The translations under genes were made by a program, and so were the position numbers. The notes below the pieces were generated by a model. The model was not told the DNA's origin. It did not search any database and worked only from the letters and a program-made list of their open reading frames with translations. A stretch of 23,758 bases of DNA from an uncultured Clostridia bacterium (GTDB lineage Bacteria; Bacillota; Clostridia; Peptostreptococcales; Anaerovoracaceae), in assembly GCA_934255545.1 (NCBI GenBank), contig CAKQOE010000038.1, positions 1-23,758 of the forward strand, written 5' to 3'. Below, piece by piece: positions 7,429-13,362 of the stretch. Position 1 is the first letter of the stretch. Each line of letters begins with the position of its first letter.

Positions 7429-7535
7429 GCATATTGTGTTTTATTTGTATAAACTGTTTTTATATTAAAAACATTCGTGATAGAATATGTAACTGATAAA
7501 GACTGCGCGCATGCGATGACGGCTGCGCGTTCTCT

Positions 7536-7552
7536 GGCGCGGTGACGCGCGC
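7536..7552 (-). repeat. Dispersed hairpin before the GTPase gene
   Basis: Read on the minus strand, GCGCG-TCAC-CGCGC is the same loop as 7370-7391 with a different stem. Confidence 0.55.
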
Positions 7553-7600
7553 ATACTTATGCATTTATTTATTTGTTGATATATAACGGAGGAGATCACA

Positions 7601-8347
7601 TTGAAACTGATAACGATATCAGGACCGCCGTCTTCGGGAAAAACGTCGGTCATTATAAAGCTCATAGAAGTGCTGCGTGAAAGCGGCATAAAAAAAATAG
7701 GAGCTGTGAAATTTGACTGTCTGACATCGTTCGACCACGAGCGTTATGAAGAGGCCGGAGTGCCGATAGTTACAGGGTTTTCCGGAAAAGTCTGCCCGGA
7801 TCATTTTTTTATAAGCAACATAAACGACGCAGTAAAATGGGGCGTTCAGAGCGGATTTGACATGCTCATAACGGAAAGCGCGGGTCTGTGCAACAGATGC
7901 TCCCCTCATATAAGCGAGATACCGGCCGTATGCGTCATAGATAACCTTTCAGGCATAAATACGCCGAGAAAGATAGGGCCGATGCTGAAATTCGCTGACT
8001 GTGTCGTCATAACTAAAGGCGACATCGTATCTCAGGCTGAGCGTGAAGTGTTCAAGTTCAACGTCCGCCAGGTAAATACAAAGGCAAAGATCATATTCGT
8101 AAACGGCATAACAGGCCAGGGCGCGTTCATGCTCGCAAAATACCTGAAAAACGCAGTAGACATAACAGATCTCAGCGATATGCGCCTGAGATTCACTACA
8201 CCGGCGTCAGTCTGCTCATACTGCACAGGCGAGACGCGGATAGGCGAGGAATTCCAGAACGGAATGATGAAGAAAATGGAATTTCCGGCGCCGCATCATG
8301 ACGCCGCGCCCGGCGCGGCCGCAGAAACAGGAGGTCGGAAAGAATAA
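7601..8347 (+). CDS. HypB/UreG-like (SIMIBI) GTPase with two CxxC pairs
   Basis: The 248-residue protein has a Walker A at residues 8-16 (GPPSSGKTS), a switch region with D39-C40 and FDHERYEEAGVP, a G3-like strand MLITESAGLC (88-97) and a base-recognition motif TKGD (138-141). This pattern is closest to the nickel-insertion GTPases HypB and UreG and to CooC. Metal handling is supported by C97-x2-C100 directly after G3, C205-x2-C208 near the C-terminus, and C65. It starts at TTG 7601 behind GGAGGAG (7588-7594) and overlaps the ABC gene by one base (TAATG), so they are coupled. The last ~18 residues (AAPGAAAETGG) are encoded partly by a palindrome at 8303-8319 and may be dispensable. It is not HypB itself: no hyp genes are nearby and no poly-His run is present. 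Confidence 0.8.
   Translation: MKLITISGPPSSGKTSVIIKLIEVLRESGIKKIGAVKFDCLTSFDHERYEEAGVPIVTGFSGKVCPDHFFISNINDAVKWGVQSGFDMLITESAGLCNRCSPHISEIPAVCVIDNLSGINTPRKIGPMLKFADCVVITKGDIVSQAEREVFKFNVRQVNTKAKIIFVNGITGQGAFMLAKYLKNAVDITDLSDMRLRFTTPASVCSYCTGETRIGEEFQNGMMKKMEFPAPHHDAAPGAAAETGGRKE
8303..8319. repeat. Palindrome inside the 3' end of the GTPase gene
   Basis: GCCGCGCCCGGCGCGGC is a perfect 8-1-8 inverted repeat in codons for the low-complexity C-terminal tail. It resembles the intergenic hairpins. Confidence 0.65.
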
Positions 8348-9378
8348 TGACAGATTTTTATGATATAGCGGAATACACTCCTGTTGATGAATTAGTTGAA
8401 AAGTATCCTATAGTAAAAGATTTTCTCGCAAACATGAACTTCGGAGCTCTCGACACGTCTCTTCCTCTGGCAGATGCCATAGAGCGCGCCGACCGTGACG
8501 GACAGGACTGGATAGAAGAGCTCGGCACTGACGCAGATGACGCGCTTCAGCAGCTTGCAGATTTCCTGAGCACGCTGTCATCACCGGAGGATGTTATAAC
8601 TCATCTCGACAGCATAACTGTAGTAGGCGGACGCGATAAGAGCGGAACGCCTGAAAATACAGAGCTTACAGTCCACAGCGGCGAAGTGCTGAGCATAGTC
8701 GGACCTACGGGCTCCGGCAAGAGCCGCCTGCTCGGCGATATAGAGTGCATGGCGCAGGGCGATACTCCGACGGGACGCCGCATAAAGATAGACGGTAAAT
8801 TTCCGGACGACGATCTGCGATTCGAGCTTGAGGGCCATCTGGTGGCGCAGCTTTCACAGAACATGAATTTTGTAATGGATCTCAGCGTAAGGGAATTTCT
8901 GGAAATTCACGCAAAGAGCCGTTTCTGTGAGAATCCTGACGCTATAGTAAGCCGCTGCTTTGAGTGTGCAAATGAGCTTGTAGGTGAAAAATTTACGGAT
9001 GATGTGAAAGTCACGCAGCTTTCAGGCGGTCAGTCGCGCGCGCTTATGATAGCAGATACAGCTTATATGAGCTCATCACCGATAGTTCTGATAGACGAGA
9101 TAGAAAATGCAGGCATCGACCGCAAACAGGCTATAAAAATACTTGCAAAAAATGACAAAATAGTATTTATGTCTACGCACGACCCTCTGCTCGCGCTGAG
9201 CGCGGATAAGCGCATAGTTATAAAAAACGGCGGGATATCAAAGGTCATAGAAACGTCAGACGAGGAACGCGCCAGCCAGGAAATGATAGAAAAGCTGGAT
9301 AATACTATAATGAATATACGCAATATGCTGCGCCGCGGGGAGCTTATAACGCCTGAAAACGTGGAACGCACGCTGTGA
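8347..9378 (+). CDS. Soluble ABC ATPase with DUF1858-like N-terminal domain
   Basis: The 343-residue protein carries one complete ABC nucleotide-binding domain: Walker A GPTGSGKS (119-126), Q-loop near Q168/Q171, signature LSGGQ (225-229), Walker B IVLIDE (246-251) and H-loop H278. Before it, residues about 5-60 (YTPVDELVEKYPIVKDFLAN...SLPLADAIERADRDGQDWIEELG) resemble the DUF1858 fold seen at the N-terminus of ScdA-like and redox proteins. There are no membrane helices and no permease or binding-protein gene nearby. It may act as an ATPase in assembly or disassembly, as SufC does, rather than in transport; that is inference. It is coupled to the GTPase by a one-base overlap and is followed by the DUF364 gene in the same direction. 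Confidence 0.82.
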   Translation: MTDFYDIAEYTPVDELVEKYPIVKDFLANMNFGALDTSLPLADAIERADRDGQDWIEELGTDADDALQQLADFLSTLSSPEDVITHLDSITVVGGRDKSGTPENTELTVHSGEVLSIVGPTGSGKSRLLGDIECMAQGDTPTGRRIKIDGKFPDDDLRFELEGHLVAQLSQNMNFVMDLSVREFLEIHAKSRFCENPDAIVSRCFECANELVGEKFTDDVKVTQLSGGQSRALMIADTAYMSSSPIVLIDEIENAGIDRKQAIKILAKNDKIVFMSTHDPLLALSADKRIVIKNGGISKVIETSDEERASQEMIEKLDNTIMNIRNMLRRGELITPENVERTL

Positions 9379-9380
9379 TG

Positions 9381-9400
9381 ACGCGCGCTGCGGCGCGCGA
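9381..9400. repeat. Hairpin 1 of three between the ABC and DUF364 genes
   Basis: GCGCGC-TGCG-GCGCGC starts two bases after the ABC stop codon and is followed by GA. Confidence 0.6.
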
Positions 9401-9402
9401 GT

Positions 9403-9424
9403 GGTCAGCCGGTGACGGCTGCTT
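9403..9424 (-). repeat. Hairpin 2 of three; inverted twin of 7370-7391
   Basis: This is an exact reverse complement of the 22-base unit at 7370-7391, with stem AGCCG/CGGCT and loop TCAC. Confidence 0.8.
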
Positions 9425-9437
9425 ACCGGGCTTTTTG

Positions 9438-9461
9438 AGCCGGCCCGCAGGTCGGGCGGCT
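9438..9461. repeat. Hairpin 3 of three between the ABC and DUF364 genes
   Basis: AGCC-G-GCCCG, loop CAGGT, then CGGGC-GGCT form a stem with one bulge. There is no T-run behind it, so it is not an obvious terminator. Confidence 0.6.
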
Positions 9462-9513
9462 GTGATGGCCCGCTATATACATTTATTGGAAAGAAAGCAG
9501 GGAAATAACTATT

Positions 9514-10302
9514 ATGAAATCAATTTACGATGCGCTGATAGAAGGGATACCGGACGATCTGCCGGTAGATGATATGATAACGACGCATTACGGCGTCATA
9601 GTAAAAAGCCGCGGACAGGTCGGACTGTCGGAGTTCAGAGACGAATACGACACTCGCCCGCAGCTGGTAACGAAGGGCCTGCTCGATATGTCGCTGCGCG
9701 AGATGGCAGCGCTTATAAAGTCATGGAACATAAGCGAGGCGGCGATAGGCCACGCGGCGATGAACGCGTACTACAACTCGCCTGAGCTTGCGGCGGCAAA
9801 TGGGCTTGAGCTTACAAACAGCCTTCACTCAGAGGACAGGAACGCGGACCCGTTCATTACGTATCAGAAGGCTGTGCGCGGCAAAAAAGTCGTAGTAGTA
9901 GGGCATTTTCCATATCTTGAGCAGCTTTTCCAGCCGGTCTGCGATCTGCACATAATCGAAAACGTTCCTTACCGCGGCGATTACCCGGAGCAGGCGGCTG
10001 AGTACCTCATACCGGGCAGTGATTTCGTGTTCATAGGCGCGCTTACATTTATCGATAAACGACTGCCAAAGATGCTTGAGCTTGCAAAGGATGCGTTTGT
10101 AGGCCTCGTAGGTCCTGTAACGACGCTCACTCCGATACTTTTCGATTACGGAGTTGACGAGCTTGACGGATTCGTCATAAAAGAGCCATCCATAGCTGAA
10201 AGCCTTTTCAAGGGGCAGCACACCGGCAAGATATACGCGTCAGGCCAGAAGGTGAGCCTCAGAAAGAACGAATACCTCGAATTCATCGGCAATAATAAAT
10301 AA
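9514..10302 (+). CDS. DUF4213/DUF364 putative heavy-metal chelation protein
   Basis: The 262-residue protein has an N-terminal DUF4213-like part (about residues 1-115, including MSLREMAALIKSWNISEAAIGHAAMNAYYN). A Rossmann-like DUF364 part follows (about 125-255) with KVVVVGHFPYLEQL, HIIENVPYRGDYPEQAAEYLIPGSDFVFIGALTFIDKRL and FVGLVGPVTTLTPILFDYGVDEL. A solved DUF364 structure showed an enolase-N-like plus Rossmann arrangement, with a proposed metal-chelation site at the interface; the biochemical role is not established. The gene follows the ABC gene after 135 bases containing three hairpins, so expression may be adjusted relative to the first two genes. The ribosome site (CAGGG) is weak and distant. 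No cysteine cluster is present. Confidence 0.85.
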   Translation: MKSIYDALIEGIPDDLPVDDMITTHYGVIVKSRGQVGLSEFRDEYDTRPQLVTKGLLDMSLREMAALIKSWNISEAAIGHAAMNAYYNSPELAAANGLELTNSLHSEDRNADPFITYQKAVRGKKVVVVGHFPYLEQLFQPVCDLHIIENVPYRGDYPEQAAEYLIPGSDFVFIGALTFIDKRLPKMLELAKDAFVGLVGPVTTLTPILFDYGVDELDGFVIKEPSIAESLFKGQHTGKIYASGQKVSLRKNEYLEFIGNNK

Positions 10303-10319
10303 ATTAATTAACAAATAAC

Positions 10320-10342
10320 GCAGCGGCCGCCCGGCGGCCGAC
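10320..10342 (+). repeat. Dispersed hairpin before queC
   Basis: CAGC, then GGCCG-CCCGG-CGGCC, then GA: a constant frame around a variable stem. Confidence 0.65.
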
Positions 10343-10360
10343 ATATGATAGCGTCAGAAT

Positions 10361-10386
10361 AAAAGAAAAAAGAAAAAAGAAAAAGG
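10361..10386 (+). repeat. Short A-rich heptad repeat in front of queC
   Basis: G residues at 10365, 10372, 10379 and 10386 break an A-run at exact 7-base intervals (unit AAAAAAG). The tract runs into the queC ribosome site. Confidence 0.7.
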
Positions 10387-10398
10387 AAGCGAAATAAA

Positions 10399-11121
10399 AT
10401 GAAAGCATTAGTATTATCAAGCGGCGGCGTAGACAGCTCGACATGCCTCGCCCTCGCAGTAAAAAAATTCGGAAAAGAAAACGTGGTAGCGCTTTCCATA
10501 TCATACGGACAGAAGCACGATAAGGAGATAGAAGCGTCAAACAAGATCGCTGAGTATTACGGCGTAGAGCACATATATCTTGACCTTGCGCCTATATTCC
10601 GGTACAGCAACTGCTCGCTCCTCAAGCAGTCTGACCACGACATACCGCACGAGTCATACGCAGACCAGATAGCGGAAACAGACGGATCACCTGTAGACAC
10701 TTATGTACCGTTCAGAAACGGCCTTTTCATATCATCGGCCGCAAGCATAGCCCTCTCAAAAGGCTGCAGCGTCATATACTACGGCGCCCACAGCGACGAC
10801 GCCGCAGGCAACGCGTATCCTGACTGCAGCGAAGCCTTCAACAACGCCATGCGAGACGCAGTATATATAGGAAGCGGCGAACAGCTCACAATAGAAGCCC
10901 CGTTCGTAGAAATGAACAAAGCCGGAGTAGTAAAGCTCGGCCTCGAGCTCGGCGTACCGTACGAACTCACATGGAGCTGCTACGAAGGCGGCGACGAACC
11001 ATGCGGTACATGCGGCACATGCATAGACCGTCAAAAAGCCTTCGAACTCAACGGCGTAACAGACCCGCTGCTCATGAAAATGAGCGCCGAAGGCGTGCAC
11101 GAAGATAATATAATGCCATAA
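10399..11121 (+). CDS. queC: 7-cyano-7-deazaguanine (preQ0) synthase QueC
   Basis: QueC converts 7-carboxy-7-deazaguanine and ammonia to preQ0 with ATP, in queuosine synthesis. The 240-residue protein starts with the PP-loop SSGGVDSS (residues 7-14) and has the family motifs SISYGQKHDKEI, VPFRNGLFISSAASIA and YYGAHSDDAAGNAYPDCSEAF. The zinc-binding cysteines are C194, C202, C205 and C208 (CGTCGTC). AAGGAAG precedes the ATG. queD, queE and other pathway genes are absent, and I see no preQ1 riboswitch in the leader. It ends only 15 bases before the rpsB promoter, with no clear terminator. Confidence 0.95.
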   Translation: MKALVLSSGGVDSSTCLALAVKKFGKENVVALSISYGQKHDKEIEASNKIAEYYGVEHIYLDLAPIFRYSNCSLLKQSDHDIPHESYADQIAETDGSPVDTYVPFRNGLFISSAASIALSKGCSVIYYGAHSDDAAGNAYPDCSEAFNNAMRDAVYIGSGEQLTIEAPFVEMNKAGVVKLGLELGVPYELTWSCYEGGDEPCGTCGTCIDRQKAFELNGVTDPLLMKMSAEGVHEDNIMP

Positions 11122-11136
11122 CTACTTAAAAAACAC

Positions 11137-11165
11137 TTGCATATAAATCAATATTGTAGTATCAT
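11137..11165 (+). promoter_or_regulatory. rpsB-tsf promoter
   Basis: TTGCAT (11137-11142), 17-base spacer, TATCAT (11160-11165). The predicted start, near 11172, begins a structured leader. Confidence 0.7.
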
Positions 11166-11172
11166 ATTTACC

Positions 11173-11268
11173 GCATGTAATAAAACATGCTGAAATTCGC
11201 ACGTCCCAAGACCCGGCACTGGTGCTGGTGCAATGGTGTTCCGGCTTTTGCCGAGGATGAACGGGACG
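11173..11268 (+). promoter_or_regulatory. Structured rpsB leader, probable S2 autoregulatory RNA
   Basis: The leader has a first stem GCATGT/ACATGC (11173-11178 with 11185-11190). A long-range stem CGTCCC (11202-11207) with GGGACG (11263-11268) then encloses GC-rich arms, including CGGC-TTTT-GCCG. The closing stem ends just before the ribosome site. Leaders that bind S2 and repress rpsB are known in several bacterial groups; membership of a named RNA family cannot be confirmed here. Confidence 0.6.
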
Positions 11269-11293
11269 GAGGTAAAAACCAGGAGGAAATAAA

Positions 11294-12043
11294 ATGGCAG
11301 TAATTTCAATGAAACAGTTACTCGAAGCAGGTGTTCACTTCGGACACCAGACTAGAAGATGGAACCCTAAGATGGCTCCTTACATCTTCACAGAAAGAAA
11401 CGGCATCTACATCATCGACCTTCAGAAGACAGTAAAGAAGGTTGACGAAGCTTACAACTTCATGATGGAAGTTGCAGCTACAGGCAAGCCTATCCTTTTC
11501 GTAGGTACAAAGAAGCAGGCTCACGCTGCTATCAAGGAAGAAGCAGAAAGATGCGAAATGTACTATGTAAACGAAAGATGGCTCGGCGGTATGCTCACTA
11601 ACTACAAGACTATCGCTACAAGAATCAAGAAGCTCAACGAGATCAAGGCTATGGAAGAAGACGGAACTTTCGACGCGCTTACAAAGAAGGAAGTTCTCAA
11701 GCTCAGAGCAGAAGCTGAAAAGCTCGAAAAGTACCTCGGCGGTATCAAGGAAATGAAGGGTATGCCTGCTGCAATGTTCGTAGTAGACCCTAAGAAGGAA
11801 AAGATCGCTGTTAAGGAAGCTAAGATCCTCGGCATTCCGGTTATCGGTATCGTAGATACTAACTGCGACCCTGATGATGTTGACTATGTAATTCCTGCAA
11901 ACGATGACGCTATCAGAGCAGTAAGACTCATCGCAAGCAAGATGGCAGACGCTGTTATCGAAGGCCGTCAGGGCGAATCAAACGCTGAAGCTCCTGCAGA
12001 GGAAGCGGCTGAAGAAGCAGAAGAAGCACCAGTAGAAGAATAA
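11294..12043 (+). CDS. rpsB: 30S ribosomal protein S2
   Basis: S2 is a late-assembling protein of the small subunit, located between head and body. The 249-residue protein begins MAVISMKQLLEAGVHFGHQTRRWNPKM and continues with YIFTERNGIYIIDLQKTV, WLGGMLTNYKTI and IPVIGIVDTNCDPDDVDYVIPANDDAIRA, all strongly conserved. The C-terminus is an acidic Ala/Glu tail. AGGAGG precedes the ATG. It is the first gene of the rpsB-tsf operon. Codon use is that of a highly expressed gene: ATC and AAG dominate and I find no ATA, unlike its neighbours. Confidence 0.98.
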   Translation: MAVISMKQLLEAGVHFGHQTRRWNPKMAPYIFTERNGIYIIDLQKTVKKVDEAYNFMMEVAATGKPILFVGTKKQAHAAIKEEAERCEMYYVNERWLGGMLTNYKTIATRIKKLNEIKAMEEDGTFDALTKKEVLKLRAEAEKLEKYLGGIKEMKGMPAAMFVVDPKKEKIAVKEAKILGIPVIGIVDTNCDPDDVDYVIPANDDAIRAVRLIASKMADAVIEGRQGESNAEAPAEEAAEEAEEAPVEE

Positions 12044-12047
12044 TTAA

Positions 12048-12127
12048 AACGGTTGATACAGATAACGGAAAACGGCGGACAGGCAGCATCCCTCGCGGGA
12101 TGAACAGTGGCTCCGCCGCAGACCGTT
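12048..12127 (+). other. Nested stem structure between rpsB and tsf
   Basis: Three concentric pairings fill the intergenic space: AACGGT/ACCGTT (12048-12053 with 12122-12127), CGGCGGA/TCCGCCG (12073-12079 with 12112-12118), and the inner family hairpin CAGC-ATCCC-TCGC-GGGAT-GA (12083-12106). There is no T-run, so readthrough into tsf is expected. It may tune the S2:EF-Ts ratio through processing or stability. Confidence 0.55.
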
Positions 12128-12159
12128 AAACTCGACCCTATTACAAGGAGGGAAAATAA

Positions 12160-13080
12160 ATGGCAGTAACAGCAGCTATGGTAAAAGAGCTCCGTGAAAT
12201 GACAGGAGCAGGTATGATGGACTGCAAGAAGGCTCTCGTTGAAGCTGACGGCGATATGGACAAGGCAGTTGAAGTCCTCAGAGAAAAGGGACTCTCAAAG
12301 GCAGCTAAGAAGGCTGGCAGGATCGCAGCAGAAGGTCTCGTAAGCATCGCATTCAATGATGACGCTACAGAAGCTGCAGTGATCGAAGTTAACTCAGAAA
12401 CAGACTTCTGCGCAAAGAATGCAGAATTCGTAGGTTTCGTTGACAACCTCTCAAAGCTTGCTCTCGCAGGCAACGCAGCTGATATGGACGCTTTCATGGC
12501 TCTCGAATATCAGGAAGGCGGCACAGTTCAGGAAGCTCTCACAAACAAGATCTCTACTATCGGCGAAAACATGAACATCCGTCGTTTCCAGAAGATCGCA
12601 GTTCCTGGAACAAAGAACGTTGGCTACATCCACGGTGGCGGCACTATAGCAGTAGTAGTAACTCTCAAGACAGAAGCTACAGCTGAAGAAGTAGCAACAG
12701 TAGGTAAGGACGTAGCTATGCAGGTAGCTTCAATGAACCCTAAGTACGTAAGCGAGGCTGACGTAGATCCTGCGTTCATCGAAAGCGAAAAGCACATCCT
12801 TCTCCAGCAGGCACTCAACGAAAACACTGGTAAGCCACAGGAGATCATCGAAAAGATGGTTATGGGACGTCTCAAGAAGGAACTCAAGGAAACTTGCCTC
12901 CTCGACCAGAAGTTCGTTAAGGACAATGAAGTAACAGTTGCTCAGTACGTAAAGAACGTAGCCAAGGAGATCGGTAAGGACATCGAAGTAGTTGGCATGG
13001 TTCGTTACGAAGTAGGCGAAGGTATCGAAAAGAAGGAAGAAAACTTCGCTGAAGAAGTAGCTAAGCAGATGGCTAAATAA
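12160..13080 (+). CDS. tsf: Translation elongation factor Ts
   Basis: EF-Ts is the guanine-nucleotide exchange factor for EF-Tu. The 306-residue protein has the N-terminal UBA-like domain with VKELREMTGAGMMDCKKALVEADGDMDKAVEVLREKG, the core motif NSETDFCAKNAEFVGFV (about residues 75-91), the GYIHGGGTIAVVV strand and a C-terminal module with FVKDNEVTVAQYVK. AAGGAGG precedes the ATG. It shares the highly expressed codon pattern of rpsB and is the second gene of that operon, which ends at the terminator 13232-13267. Confidence 0.98.
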   Translation: MAVTAAMVKELREMTGAGMMDCKKALVEADGDMDKAVEVLREKGLSKAAKKAGRIAAEGLVSIAFNDDATEAAVIEVNSETDFCAKNAEFVGFVDNLSKLALAGNAADMDAFMALEYQEGGTVQEALTNKISTIGENMNIRRFQKIAVPGTKNVGYIHGGGTIAVVVTLKTEATAEEVATVGKDVAMQVASMNPKYVSEADVDPAFIESEKHILLQQALNENTGKPQEIIEKMVMGRLKKELKETCLLDQKFVKDNEVTVAQYVKNVAKEIGKDIEVVGMVRYEVGEGIEKKEENFAEEVAKQMAK

Positions 13081-13122
13081 TTAAAAAGTTTAACCATTTA
13101 ATTTATAATAAATATATAAAAA

Positions 13123-13143
13123 GCAGGCGTCACCGCCTGAAAA
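13123..13143 (+). repeat. Dispersed hairpin after tsf
   Basis: CAGGCG-TCAC-CGCCTG then AAAA. Compared with 7370-7391, a C-to-G change in one arm is matched by a G-to-C change in the other. A CCGCGG/CCGCGG hairpin follows at about 13147-13164. Confidence 0.7.
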
Positions 13144-13231
13144 GTCCGCGGATGCAGCCGCGGCAAAAATAAATAATACGCAAAAATTTCCAGAATTGGA
13201 AATGAAGAATATCTTAATTCACGAACAAACG

Positions 13232-13267
13232 AACAGGCTGGAATGTGCAGATTCCGGCCTGTTTTTT
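13232..13267 (+). terminator. Terminator of the rpsB-tsf operon
   Basis: AACAGGC-TGGAAT pairs with ATTCCG-GCCTGTT across a 6-base loop and runs into seven T residues. The rest of 13081-13362 holds two small GC hairpins and no gene. Confidence 0.9.
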
Positions 13268-13362
13268 TAACTTAAAAACAAACAGCGTAGCTGCTCCTGT
13301 GGTCGTGAGGCCTCGCATCACGCAGCTATCAATTCATTTATTACCAGCGAAAGGAGTGCTGT

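Noticed and set aside
10303..10398. preQ1 riboswitch upstream of queC
   Set aside because: No preQ1 stem and A-rich tail pattern is present; the leader is a palindrome plus an A-tract.
10304..10544. Two overlapping minus-strand frames upstream of queC
   Set aside because: They are reverse readings of the A-rich tract and palindrome, giving low-complexity Phe/Leu runs.
13268..13362. T-box leader upstream of hisS
   Set aside because: Too short after the preceding terminator, and no T-box core sequence is visible.
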